Shown here one piece after another: positions 1 to 8,658 of a stretch of DNA of 64,000 nucleotides (the first letter of the stretch is position 1; each line of letters starts with the position of its first letter). The translations under genes were made by a program, and so were the position numbers. Under the pieces are notes generated by a model. That model searched no databases. It worked only from the letters and a program-made list of their open reading frames with translations, and had not been told where the DNA came from. This DNA is from JBKEAJ01 sp047975005 (GTDB taxonomy: Bacteria; Bacteroidota; Bacteroidia; Bacteroidales; Prolixibacteraceae). The stretch spans positions 3,194 through 67,193 of the forward strand of contig JBKECW010000034.1 of assembly GCA_047975005.1 (NCBI GenBank). The letters are read 5' to 3'.

Positions 1-332
1 CGCAAAATAGTCATAACGTTATGCAATTTATTGCAGATGATTATTGGAGTGAAGATAACCAAAACATATATGCTTCTTATCCTCGCATAACAAAAACATC
101 TCATTCAAACAACACTGTCGCTTCAGATTTTTGGCTGCGAGATGCACGCTTTTTAAAGCTTAAGAATGCAGAAGTTGGGTACACCCATAAACAGTGGCGT
201 TTTTATGTCAGTGGAATGAATCTATTGACCTTCTCCCCTTTCAAGTATTGGGATCCGGAGATGGGAGGTGGCAGCGGATTAAAATATCCTACTCAGAGTT
301 CATTTAGTATTGGCTTACAGCTCAATTTATAA
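1..332 (+). CDS. SusC/RagA-family TonB-dependent receptor, C-terminal fragment
   Basis: This is the end of an outer-membrane TonB-dependent receptor whose start lies outside the window; the frame is open from base 3. The visible ~109 residues have the usual SusC tail: an aromatic-rich segment with 'DFWLRDARFLKLKN', a strand 'FYVSGMNLLTF', a 'YWDPE' turn, a 'YPTQSSFSIGLQLNL' end and no further domain. SusC proteins import oligosaccharides or glycopeptides through a SusD-lidded barrel. A SusD gene starts 28 bases downstream, as in almost every SusCD pair. Family is secure; substrate cannot be read from this fragment. Confidence 0.93.
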   Translation, partial: QNSHNVMQFIADDYWSEDNQNIYASYPRITKTSHSNNTVASDFWLRDARFLKLKNAEVGYTHKQWRFYVSGMNLLTFSPFKYWDPEMGGGSGLKYPTQSSFSIGLQLNL

Positions 333-360
333 TTCGGTTCAAAATAAAATACATATTAAG

Positions 361-2247
361 ATGAGAACATATATAAAATTAATAATCTTACTACTTCTTG
401 TAGCAACTGTATCATCCTGCAATTTTCTGGATATTGTCCCAGATGAGAGACCTACGGAAGATGATGCATTCAAAGATCCACAAGCAGCACGGCGCTTCTT
501 GTATTCGTGCTATTCTTATCTCCCTAACCATAGACATGCATCAGCAAGTTTAGATCTTTTCACAGGAGATGATGTTATCTCAGCTTTTGAGCATGCAACC
601 TTCGCTCAATTCCCAAGAGGAAACTACAATGCAACAAGCCCTGTCATATCATATTGGAACACCCTATTTTCTGGATTACGCCAATGTTATATATTAAAGA
701 ATAATATTGCAAATGTTCCAGGCATAGAAGCCAATGTAATTAAAGACTATAACGCACAAGCCGACTTCCTTATCGCCTATTATCACCTTCTGCTGATACG
801 TTGTTATGGTCCAACAATCCTCATAAAAGAGGAATCTGATATTAACACAAATCCAGAAGACTTCCTTGCTAGAAGTCCCTTGGACGAATGTGTACAATTT
901 GTTGTAGATAAGTTTGATGAATCTGCTGCTGGTCTACCTAGTAGACGCACAGGCGAAGAATATGGTTTAGCAACTAGCGTTGCCGCTAAGGCTTTGAAAG
1001 CAAGAATGCTTCTATATGCAGCATCGCCTTTGTTCAATGGAGAAACTCCTGCAAGTATCAAAGCATTAGCAAACCCAGATGGTTCTTTACTTTTCCCTCA
1101 AAGCAAAGATGCACAAAAATGGCAAGAGCTAAAAACAGCGACACAAGAGGCTATTGCCGTCGCAGATGCAGCTGGATACTCTCTTTATAAAAATACCGGC
1201 TACGGAGAAAACGGTTATCCAGCAGACGAGACGCAACGAACATTACGCTACAACCTTATAGAACCAGCTAATTCAGAAATTCTATGGGCTGATGCTCGTA
1301 ATGAGGGATATTACGGCTTGCAAAACAAATGTAGACCCTACGTGTCAGCAGCTTCGTGGAATGGTTTGGGGCCTGCATTTGCAATGTTAGACAGATTTTA
1401 TACTGAGAATGGTTTGCCCATAGACGAGGACCCTGCTTATAGTTATGCAGGTCGTTTTAACGTTGTTACTGTAACAGAAGCAGATAAGGACAAAGCCAGA
1501 CCAGGTGACAAAACTTTGGCTTACAATCTCCGTAGGGAGCCCAGGTTCTACGCATGGGTATCCTTTCAAGGAGGTTATTACGAAGTAATGTCAGCAGCTT
1601 CGGGAGGCGCATATAGGGATGACTCTAACTTCACTGAAACTTCTACGGGAGGTGTAACATACTCGCACATGGTAACATCTTTCTTACAAAACGATAACTG
1701 CGGAAGAGGTAACAGAACGAATAACTATGCTCCTTCTGGATATTTGAACAAGAAAGGCTGCGATCCTTCCTTTAAGACGAAATCAGCGGGTAGCAGTCCT
1801 GATGAATACCCTTGGTCAGTAATTCGTCTTGCAGATTTATATCTTATGCTTGCAGAAGCAAGTGTTGAGACAAATGATTTAAATACAGCAAAAACTTATC
1901 TCGATAAGGTTAGAGTTCGTGCAGGTATTCCCACTGTTGAAACTTCATGGAGTGGAGTTGCATCTCTTGATCAGAGCAAGTTGCGCCAAATCGTAAGACA
2001 AGAAAGACAAGTTGAACTATACCTTGAAAATCAGAATTTCTGGGATATGAGACGCTGGCTATTAGCTGAGAATTATTTCAATAAAAAGCAAGTCGGCATC
2101 AACACACTTGCCAATACTGTTGCAGCATCTGCGACTCCTACTGAAATAGAGTTTCCTCGTGCATTCGCTGTAAGAAATTATTTGTTACCGATTCCAATCA
2201 AAGATGTGAATACAAATACAAATCTAGTACAAAACCCGGGATATTAG
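361..2247 (+). CDS. SusD/RagB-family nutrient-binding outer-membrane lipoprotein
   Basis: About 628 residues, the usual SusD length. I start it at ATG 361 because it gives a clean signal peptide ending in a lipobox (VSSC, then NFLDIVPDERPT); the upstream in-frame TTG would add a stretch that is really intergenic. 'LDIVPDERPTEDDAF' is the common N-terminal SusD signature, and the C-terminal part has 'RLADLYLMLAEA', 'LDKVRVRAGIP', 'RQIVRQERQVEL' and 'NFWDMRRW', all conserved in the RagB/SusD C-terminal domain. It binds the substrate at the cell surface and acts as the lid of the preceding SusC. It is probably co-transcribed with SusC. Confidence 0.97.
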   Translation: MRTYIKLIILLLLVATVSSCNFLDIVPDERPTEDDAFKDPQAARRFLYSCYSYLPNHRHASASLDLFTGDDVISAFEHATFAQFPRGNYNATSPVISYWNTLFSGLRQCYILKNNIANVPGIEANVIKDYNAQADFLIAYYHLLLIRCYGPTILIKEESDINTNPEDFLARSPLDECVQFVVDKFDESAAGLPSRRTGEEYGLATSVAAKALKARMLLYAASPLFNGETPASIKALANPDGSLLFPQSKDAQKWQELKTATQEAIAVADAAGYSLYKNTGYGENGYPADETQRTLRYNLIEPANSEILWADARNEGYYGLQNKCRPYVSAASWNGLGPAFAMLDRFYTENGLPIDEDPAYSYAGRFNVVTVTEADKDKARPGDKTLAYNLRREPRFYAWVSFQGGYYEVMSAASGGAYRDDSNFTETSTGGVTYSHMVTSFLQNDNCGRGNRTNNYAPSGYLNKKGCDPSFKTKSAGSSPDEYPWSVIRLADLYLMLAEASVETNDLNTAKTYLDKVRVRAGIPTVETSWSGVASLDQSKLRQIVRQERQVELYLENQNFWDMRRWLLAENYFNKKQVGINTLANTVAASATPTEIEFPRAFAVRNYLLPIPIKDVNTNTNLVQNPGY

Positions 2248-2260
2248 TAAAATACACAAA

Positions 2261-2337
2261 CGTCATTGCGAGGAGCTGGCGACGAAGCAATCTCCTACAA
2301 CAAAGAACAGATTGCCACTCTAACGCTCGCAATGACG
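2261..2337. repeat. REP-like palindromic intergenic repeat
   Basis: A 77-base element with nested inverted repeats. The outer arms are CGTCATTGCGAG (2261-2272) and CTCGCAATGACG (2326-2337), exact complements; the inner arms are GCAATCT (2287-2293) and AGATTGC (2309-2315). It forms a long two-part hairpin. The 'CGTCATTGCGAG...GAAGCAATCT' text resembles an intergenic palindrome I know from many unrelated bacterial genomes. It lies between the SusD gene and the next lipoprotein gene. Confidence 0.85.
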
Positions 2338-2394
2338 AATGACTATAAACAGCAAAAGCATAAAGCTTACAGCTTATTGCAAAATAACAAACAT

Positions 2395-3261
2395 ATGAAA
2401 AATATATTATATACAGCGCTTATTCTTTTTACAGCAATAAGTTGCACTAATGAAGATGAAGGCATACGCCCTGCCGACATTAGCAATGTCGGCTCAGACT
2501 CCTTGCCCGGACAAATCTCTCTACACTGGGATATGCCCGACAGCACTAGTATTCACTATGTAGAAGTGAGCTACTACGATCATCTTAAACAGAAAACTGT
2601 AGTTCATCTATCAAGCACCGACACAATGCTTATTAGTAACACACGAAATAAGTACGGTCTCTATAAATTCCAACTCACGCCCTATAGTATTAATCGTACT
2701 CCGGGCAATACTATTGAACATGAAGGCATGTCGGGTCATACCCCTATTACTGAAAATTTCCTATCTGAGGAGGAATTTAGTTTTACAGAAGATCTGATAG
2801 AGGGAAATTCTATTCAAGACGGAACCAACCCTCCCATAAATCTTTTTGACGGCGATGAAAGTACTATGTATCACTCAATTTGGCGAGGAACTCCACCCTA
2901 TCCTGCTTGGTTAAGCTTTGATTTACAGGAAGAAATAACTGCTTTTAAGCTCAATTGGGGTCCACGTACAGACAATTCAAATGGCAAGCCGACAGACATT
3001 GATTTGTTTGGTAGTACCGATGGAGAGAATTGGTTTCTGATAATAAACCTAACGAAAGAAAAAGATGGTTTACCGGTAACAACCACAGACTGGTTTCGCT
3101 CACCGACTTATAAATCATCTCAGCCTTTTAGGTATCTAAAACTGAGTGTGAATGATACCGAAGGTTCCCCTGCCAAGAAGTTTTGGAGTATGAGTGAACT
3201 TGAGATATACAAAGTGAACCTTGAGGTAATTAACCCCGAAGATCCCAACTACGAAGAGTAG
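2395..3261 (+). CDS. Discoidin (F5/8 type C)-domain surface lipoprotein
   Basis: A 288-residue lipoprotein. The real start is ATG 2395, giving a signal peptide with lipobox TAISC; reading from further upstream would translate the REP element. Residues ~20-110 look like the Ig-like DUF4998/fibronectin-type region often found after SusD ('GQISLHWDMPDSTSIHYVEV'). Residues ~135-280 form a discoidin-like carbohydrate-binding domain ('INLFDGDESTMYHSIW', 'RYLKLSVNDT', 'SMSELEIYKV'). No catalytic motif is visible. It is likely a surface glycan-binding protein working with the SusCD pair. The discoidin call is good; the N-terminal domain name is less sure. Confidence 0.85.
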   Translation: MKNILYTALILFTAISCTNEDEGIRPADISNVGSDSLPGQISLHWDMPDSTSIHYVEVSYYDHLKQKTVVHLSSTDTMLISNTRNKYGLYKFQLTPYSINRTPGNTIEHEGMSGHTPITENFLSEEEFSFTEDLIEGNSIQDGTNPPINLFDGDESTMYHSIWRGTPPYPAWLSFDLQEEITAFKLNWGPRTDNSNGKPTDIDLFGSTDGENWFLIINLTKEKDGLPVTTTDWFRSPTYKSSQPFRYLKLSVNDTEGSPAKKFWSMSELEIYKVNLEVINPEDPNYEE

Positions 3262-3282
3262 GCTTTTTTAATGGTCAATGTA

Positions 3283-3304
3283 GAGACAGGGTATACCCTG
3301 TCTC
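3283..3304. repeat. Perfect 22-base palindrome (intergenic repeat or weak terminator)
   Basis: The left half GAGACAGGGTA is followed directly by its exact reverse complement TACCCTGTCTC. It sits 21 bases after the discoidin gene, within a TTAATGGT(C/G)AATG context that also opens the repeat block at 3329. No T-run follows, so it is more likely a member of an intergenic repeat family than a strong intrinsic terminator. Confidence 0.7.
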
Positions 3305-3328
3305 TTATATTAGATGATAGATTTTTTT

Positions 3329-3566
3329 AATGGTGAATGATAAATGAAACAGCCGGGTTTAATGGCGAATCTTGTAGGAGTGTCCCTTGTGGGCACTCAA
3401 TACCACGAAACAGCCGGACAGGCGCAAGGCACTGCCCCTACGAACATATCAATAAACACAATGATGGCTGTTGGGCGTACTGCGTACGGTATCATGCGGC
3501 TGTTCGTTAACCACCAACAGGTCACCATTAACAATTATATTGGCTGCTATCTAAAAAAATAAAAAT
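3329..3566 (+). repeat. Intergenic repeat block, copy 1 (before first M60 gene)
   Basis: A ~238-base non-coding block running to the start codon of the first M60 gene. It shares its first 30 bases (3329-3358, TTAATGGTGAATG...CAGCCGG) exactly with 5831-5860, and the later string GGCTGTTCGTTAACCAC and the end 'ATTGGCTG.TATCTAAAAA' with the block before the second M60 gene. The middles differ: here there is an imperfect hairpin GAGTGTCCC/GGGCACTC (~3379-3399). An open frame of 72 codons crosses it but is made of repeat sequence, so I do not call it a gene. Confidence 0.8.
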
Positions 3567-5828
3567 ATGAAAAACAAATTATCTTTTCCTTTAGGTGCAG
3601 GTAGAGCTGCCAATGCCTTCATTGTACTGCTGGCTCTGTGTCTGACAACCCTGAGCTCCTGCTCGAAAGACGAAGTGATAGACGAACCTACTTCTCAAGA
3701 GCTAGAATTATCATCTCTTAGATTAGAATTTGACCGTATCCATTCCTCTCAAACAGTAGATGTTACGACCAATCAAAGCGGAGTAACATGCCAATCGAAT
3801 GCAGATTGGTGTACCGCCACTTACAGCGACGGAAAAATCAATGTAGAAGTAACTACAAACCAACAGACTACAGATAGAACAAGCTCAGTAAGTGTAAAAG
3901 CCGGCACTCTATCAAGATCAATAACTGTGTCTCAGAAAGGGCTAAATTCTTACAGCAATGATATTGTCAATGATATAAAACTTACGATATCGTCTGCCGA
4001 GACAAGCTCTTTCCAGTCTGCTAATAGCAACATCGAAAAGTCATACGATGGTGATTACTCAACAAACTATCATTCAAATTGGTCAAATACTGCAAGCGAC
4101 TACTTTCCCATAGAATTAATCTACAATTTGGCAGACTGTCCCTCGATGGATTATATGGTTTACTACCCTAGACAGTCGGGTACAAATGGAAACATAAAAG
4201 AATTTGAGCTTTGGGTGTCAACACAAGACAATCCGACAATGACAAAATATGGAGACTACAATTTTGAGGGAAGTTCAAGTGCAAGTATTCTCTATTTTTC
4301 ACCGGCTCTTGTTAAACCAACATCAGTTAAGCTTGTGGTAAAATCGGGAACAGGGGATAGACAGGGCTTTGTAGCTTGTGCAGAGATGGAGTTTTATCAA
4401 AAAAATCCCGACAGTTTTGACTATCTCACAATTTTCACTGACAATAGTTGCTCAGAGCTAAAATCAGGTATTAGTAAAGCAGACATTGATGCAATTGAGA
4501 ATGGACTATTTCGCGATTTAGCCAATGAGATTTACAACAATGAATACGATATGGAGTTCAGAGTCCAGGATTACCTAGCATGGCAACACCCTGACATTAT
4601 GGCAAGTACAAACAAAACCAGTGCATACAGTCTGCGAGACAACCCAACTGGTATTTTTGTATCTTCGGGAGAGAAATTAATTTTCTTTGCTAACAATCCC
4701 AACAATGAGAGAGTATCGATTATCGTTCAGGACTTGAACAATGGCTATGGAGGCAACTCCTATCCTGTTGCAAATGGCATGAATAGTATAGACATTAGTT
4801 CAGGAGGATTAATCTACGTCATGTACCATAGCGACAATGCCAACAAGGAGTCTGTAAAAATCAACTTTGTAACGGGAACGGTAAACGGCTATTTTGACAG
4901 TCAGAAACACAAGGCAGAAGATTGGGAAAGAATCCTCTCCAATGCGAGCTACAAGCGCTTCGATTTATTGGGCAAATATGCACACCTGACATTTCCTACC
5001 GAGAATTTCAAGAATAGTACACCGGACGGCATGTCTCTAATAAACAAATATGATGAGATGGTTCAACTGGAATGGGAATTTATGGGTCTAGTCAAATACA
5101 ACAAGACCTTTAAAAACCGAGCATATTTCCATGTTACGTACTCCGCCGATGCTCATATGTATGCCACATCTTATCGCACTGCATATGCAGTAGAAACTAT
5201 GGGCTTAATGTGTAATCTCGATAGATTTAGCTCAGACGTTTGGGGTCCTGCTCATGAGTTGGGGCATGTCAACCAAACTCGTCCGGGACTCAAATGGGCA
5301 GGCATGACAGAGGTAACTAATAACATTCATTCGCTATATATACAAACTACCTTTGGCAACACAAGCCGATTAACAGCCAATAATCAATATTCAGCAGCAG
5401 TAACAGAAATTGTGAATGCTCATATAGCTCATAATGCATCGACAAATGTTTTCAATAAGTTAGTGCCATTCTGGCAGCTCAAGCTCTACTTGATGGACGC
5501 ATTAGGAAAGGATGACTTTTATAAAGATTTATATGAAGAGATGCGTAATAAGGAGTACACCAATGTTCAAAATGATGGATACTATCAGTTAGATTTTGTA
5601 CGTACCGTGTGCAAAATCGCCAATCTTGATTTGACAGATTTCTTTGAAGCATGGGGTTTTTTCACTCCTATTGACATGGAAATAAACGACTACAGCGCAA
5701 GTCAGTTTACCATAACTCAGCAGGAAATAGATACCCTAAAAGCTGAAATTGCAGCAAAAGGCTATCCTGCCCCTGCACACAATGATATCTATGATATAAC
5801 TGATAATAATGTTGCTAATTACAGATAA
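3567..5828 (+). CDS. M60-like (enhancin/mucinase family) zinc metallopeptidase lipoprotein with BACON and discoidin domains
   Basis: 753 residues, ATG start. A signal peptide ends in lipobox LSSC. Residues ~45-125 are a BACON-type Ig-like domain ('SQTVDVTTNQSGVTC', 'SNADWCTATYSDGK', 'SITVSQKG'). Residues ~135-285 are a discoidin-like carbohydrate-binding module ('SYDGDYSTNYHSNW', 'EFELWVSTQDN'). The rest is a Peptidase_M60 domain with H563-E-L-G-H567 and the third zinc ligand/catalytic Glu at 582 ('GMTEVTN'), the family's HExxH(x)nE pattern. M60 enzymes cleave mucins and other O-glycoproteins at or near glycosylated residues. Placement behind SusCD suggests surface cleavage of glycoproteins before uptake. 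Substrate is inferred, not shown. Confidence 0.93.
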   Translation: MKNKLSFPLGAGRAANAFIVLLALCLTTLSSCSKDEVIDEPTSQELELSSLRLEFDRIHSSQTVDVTTNQSGVTCQSNADWCTATYSDGKINVEVTTNQQTTDRTSSVSVKAGTLSRSITVSQKGLNSYSNDIVNDIKLTISSAETSSFQSANSNIEKSYDGDYSTNYHSNWSNTASDYFPIELIYNLADCPSMDYMVYYPRQSGTNGNIKEFELWVSTQDNPTMTKYGDYNFEGSSSASILYFSPALVKPTSVKLVVKSGTGDRQGFVACAEMEFYQKNPDSFDYLTIFTDNSCSELKSGISKADIDAIENGLFRDLANEIYNNEYDMEFRVQDYLAWQHPDIMASTNKTSAYSLRDNPTGIFVSSGEKLIFFANNPNNERVSIIVQDLNNGYGGNSYPVANGMNSIDISSGGLIYVMYHSDNANKESVKINFVTGTVNGYFDSQKHKAEDWERILSNASYKRFDLLGKYAHLTFPTENFKNSTPDGMSLINKYDEMVQLEWEFMGLVKYNKTFKNRAYFHVTYSADAHMYATSYRTAYAVETMGLMCNLDRFSSDVWGPAHELGHVNQTRPGLKWAGMTEVTNNIHSLYIQTTFGNTSRLTANNQYSAAVTEIVNAHIAHNASTNVFNKLVPFWQLKLYLMDALGKDDFYKDLYEEMRNKEYTNVQNDGYYQLDFVRTVCKIANLDLTDFFEAWGFFTPIDMEINDYSASQFTITQQEIDTLKAEIAAKGYPAPAHNDIYDITDNNVANYR

Positions 5829-5830
5829 TC

Positions 5831-6079
5831 TTAATGGTGAATGATAAATGAAACAGCCGGAGTTAATGAAGAATGCAAAAACAGTCAGGGCAATGTAGGG
5901 GCAGACCTGGGTGTCTGCCCAGCTGTTAAAATTGGCAGTTCCCATTATCAACTGTCAACTGAATTTGGCTGTTCCATTAGCACATCAACTAATCATCTCA
6001 TTATCAATGGCTGTTCGTTAACCACTAACAATTCACCATTAATAATGGTATTGGCTGTTATCTAAAAAGAAACAAACAC
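5831..6079 (+). repeat. Intergenic repeat block, copy 2 (before second M60 gene)
   Basis: Second copy of the block at 3329, again ending exactly at an M60 start codon. The outer parts are conserved. The centre contains a perfect hairpin, GGGCAGAC (5899-5906) with GTCTGCCC (5913-5920), absent from copy 1, and several short 'CAGCCGG/GGCTGTT' type repeats. No convincing protein is encoded. Confidence 0.8.
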
Positions 6080-8428
6080 ATGAATAAAATTTTTATACTA
6101 AGTATCATGATTCTCCTTTCTTCTATATCCGAGAAAGGGGAAGCTCTAAATCGTACGGAAATTCCAAATTCTTACGAATCTAAATTTTTGGATGATGTCA
6201 AGCCAGATAAGAAGCTAAAAATAAGTGCTGTGAAGTTGAGCCCCGAAGGCTTGTTTCAGCGAGATCAGGGAGCAGACAAAACCATAGATGGGGATAGCAA
6301 AACGGGTTATCACTCGCCATGGAGGGGTATAGATTTCGACACAGACATAACTTTTGAATATGCTCTGGAAACCGAAGGTGGCGAGATCAACACCTTAGAC
6401 TATATTTTGCTAACTCCCAGACCATGGGGACAGAATGGAATAATAAAAGAGGGGGAGATATATGTCAAGTCGACTTCTAAGACCGATTACATACTTGTAA
6501 GCAGTTTTAGCTTTGATGACAGTAATGCTGCCAAAAGGGTAGATTTAGAAATCCCTGTTAAGAATCCGACAGGAATAAAACTAGTGGTTAAAGACGCATA
6601 TTCGGGAGATGATAAATATTTTGTATCACTGAGAGAGTTTGAGGCTTTCGAAAATTCTGCCAAAGAAAGTTTTGCAAAGGACGAAAAGTACTTTACCGAC
6701 AAGAGTTTCTCGGAGTTGGTGTCCGGATTTAAAAAGAAGGATCTACAAAAAATAGCCAATCGCTTTGTACGTAACCTTGCTGAAAACATTCTAGAAGGAA
6801 CGTATAGCGACAGAGGGTTCAGAGTGCAGGAATATAGTCCTTACAGAACATTAGGGAGTCTTAGCAAAGAACTGAAAACAAATCGATACAATGCCTTTGA
6901 AAATCCAACAGGAGTTTATTTTAAGCAAGGCGAGAAAGTGGTAATTTTTGTAGGTGATAAAGACGATTATCAGCTGAGTCTGCGAGTTACAGATTTTAGC
7001 GAAACACCCCCCATCGACAACAACTACACACTTCAGGAGGGAGTAAATGTTCTTATTATGAAAGGTAGTGGCAACGGCTATATCAGCTACTATACTGACG
7101 ATTATAAGACAGCTCCTAAGGTGAAGATTAATATTGCATCGGGAGACATAAATGGCTATTACGACATGGACAAACATGATGCATCAAGAGCACAGCAGCT
7201 TCTTGACAGCGCGGTAAGTCCAATATTCGACTTGATAGCAAAGAATGTTCAATTATCATATTCTACTGAATCTCTAAGAACATATACAGGCAAGGATTTG
7301 TCAGGATTAGTATCAACATATGACACAATCATTGGAATACAAAAACACATGCTTGGCTTAGCAAAATATAACAGAGCCACGACCAATCGAATGTTTGGGC
7401 GTGTTATCTGGAAGGGATTTATGCATGCGGATGGGATTGGTGCAGCATTTCACAATACCACTATGAAAAACCTGGCATCACTCGAGCGTCTCACACAAAA
7501 AGGAGATGGTTTGTGGGGAGTGGCACATGAGTTCGGACATGTTAATCAGGTACGTCCCGAACTTACATGGGTAGGGACAGTAGAATGCACCAACAACATT
7601 TATTCAGTTTATACTCAATATCTTTACACGCCACAAAATTTACGTTTAGAACATGAGAATATCAAAGGAGAGATAGGAGGACGGTTTAATGCCTACTTAA
7701 ATAATGCTTTTATCAATAAGCAGGAATGGGGTTTACAGGCGGGTCCTGATGCAAAGTACGAAGTAAACAAAAACGGGAGATGGGGAGGAGACCATTTTGT
7801 AAAGGTATGTCCTCTTTGGCAACTCCAATTGTACTTCCACATAGCCGGGGAAGGCAATGTATGGGGAAAGCCTTGGTTTTGGCAGGAAGTTTTTGAAGCA
7901 GCAAGACGACACAGTGGAAATACCGACAATCATGGACAGCTACAATTAGACTTTGTAAGCTACGTCTGTGATGCTGTACAAATGAATTTATCCGATTTCT
8001 TTACAGAGATAGGAATGCTGAAACCTGTCGATAAGTACTTCGACGACTATACAGCGGCTCAAAAGACAATTACCCAAGAAATGATTGACAAGACTGTCAG
8101 TAAAATATCAAAATATCCCAAACCTAAGCATCTTATAAAGTATATAAGTGGTAATAGTATTACAGCCTACAAGGGACAGTTACCCGTCGAAGGAACTTAC
8201 AATGAAGGTATATCCACTGCTGATGACAAGATGATTATATCTCATGATGTATGGAAGAACGCAGTTGTTTTTGAGACCTACAAGGACGACGAGCTTATAA
8301 AGATAACGCTAGCAGGAACGGGGACGAAAAACAATAGTTCTACTAGCTTAGAATATCCCAAGACCGCTACCCGTCTGGAAGCAGTAGCTTTCGATGGCGA
8401 GCGCACTTTAGTTTTTGGGAAAAGATAA
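6080..8428 (+). CDS. M60-like zinc metallopeptidase (second paralog)
   Basis: 782 residues, ATG start, with an N-terminal hydrophobic signal ('IFILSIMILLSSISEKGEA') but no clear lipobox, so it may be secreted or periplasmic rather than lipidated. Residues ~45-195 look discoidin-like ('TIDGDSKTGYHSPW', 'GIIKEGEIYVKS'). The M60 domain carries H483-E-F-G-H487 and Glu502 ('GTVECTNN'), matching the first paralog ('WG.AHE.GHVNQ.RP'). There is no BACON domain, and a ~60-residue C-terminal extension follows the catalytic domain. It shares the intergenic block with its upstream paralog. It probably extends the same glycoprotein-cleaving function to different substrates or another site. Confidence 0.92.
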   Translation: MNKIFILSIMILLSSISEKGEALNRTEIPNSYESKFLDDVKPDKKLKISAVKLSPEGLFQRDQGADKTIDGDSKTGYHSPWRGIDFDTDITFEYALETEGGEINTLDYILLTPRPWGQNGIIKEGEIYVKSTSKTDYILVSSFSFDDSNAAKRVDLEIPVKNPTGIKLVVKDAYSGDDKYFVSLREFEAFENSAKESFAKDEKYFTDKSFSELVSGFKKKDLQKIANRFVRNLAENILEGTYSDRGFRVQEYSPYRTLGSLSKELKTNRYNAFENPTGVYFKQGEKVVIFVGDKDDYQLSLRVTDFSETPPIDNNYTLQEGVNVLIMKGSGNGYISYYTDDYKTAPKVKINIASGDINGYYDMDKHDASRAQQLLDSAVSPIFDLIAKNVQLSYSTESLRTYTGKDLSGLVSTYDTIIGIQKHMLGLAKYNRATTNRMFGRVIWKGFMHADGIGAAFHNTTMKNLASLERLTQKGDGLWGVAHEFGHVNQVRPELTWVGTVECTNNIYSVYTQYLYTPQNLRLEHENIKGEIGGRFNAYLNNAFINKQEWGLQAGPDAKYEVNKNGRWGGDHFVKVCPLWQLQLYFHIAGEGNVWGKPWFWQEVFEAARRHSGNTDNHGQLQLDFVSYVCDAVQMNLSDFFTEIGMLKPVDKYFDDYTAAQKTITQEMIDKTVSKISKYPKPKHLIKYISGNSITAYKGQLPVEGTYNEGISTADDKMIISHDVWKNAVVFETYKDDELIKITLAGTGTKNNSSTSLEYPKTATRLEAVAFDGERTLVFGKR

Positions 8429-8447
8429 TAAGATTAGCACACAAAAT

Positions 8448-8485
8448 AAAAGCCCCGAATAGGTTTGTACCTATCAGGGGCTTTT
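8448..8485 (+). terminator. Bidirectional intrinsic terminator after the M60 genes
   Basis: Stem AAAAGCCCC/GGGGCTTTT (8448-8456 with 8477-8485) extended by ATAGGT/ACCTAT (8459-8464 with 8469-8474), loop TTGT, then TTTTCTTT. T-rich tails exist on both strands, so it can also end the tRNA transcript arriving from the - strand. Confidence 0.9.
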
Positions 8486-8490
8486 CTTTG

Positions 8491-8564
8491 TAGCGAGAGG
8501 CGGGCTTGAACCGCCGACCTCATGATTATGAATCATGCGCTCTAACCAGCTGAGCTACCTCGCC
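8491..8564 (-). tRNA. tRNA-Met (anticodon CAT)
   Basis: A 74-base cloverleaf on the - strand. Acceptor stem GGCGAGG pairs with TCTCGCT (G-U at both ends), D-arm 'AGCTCAGCTGGTTAGAGC', anticodon stem ATGAT/ATCAT around loop TTCATAA with anticodon CAT, T-arm GGCGG/CCGCC with loop TTCAAGC, discriminator A. CCA is not encoded. The acceptor and D-arm fit an elongator tRNA-Met; a tRNA-Ile2 whose CAT is modified by TilS cannot be fully excluded by eye. Confidence 0.93.
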
Positions 8565-8597
8565 ATTTTTCAGTCGGACTATTAATCTAACGGGATG

Positions 8598-8628
8598 CAA
8601 AGATAACACTTTATACAAAACCCACAAG
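8598..8628 (-). promoter_or_regulatory. Promoter of the tRNA-Met gene
   Basis: On the - strand, TATCTTTG (8605-8598) is an exact Bacteroidetes -7 box, and CTTG (8628-8625) stands 19 bases upstream as the -33 element. The expected start near 8590 gives a ~26-base leader before the mature tRNA. Confidence 0.75.
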
Positions 8629-8658
8629 AATATTTACTGTTTTATTTTACAATAATAC

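Noticed and set aside
3344..3562. 72-codon open frame between the discoidin and first M60 genes
   Set aside because: It is composed of the intergenic repeat block that recurs at 5831, where the frame is not conserved.
5841..6065. 74-codon open frame before the second M60 gene
   Set aside because: Same repeat block, different frame and content; no protein-like conservation.
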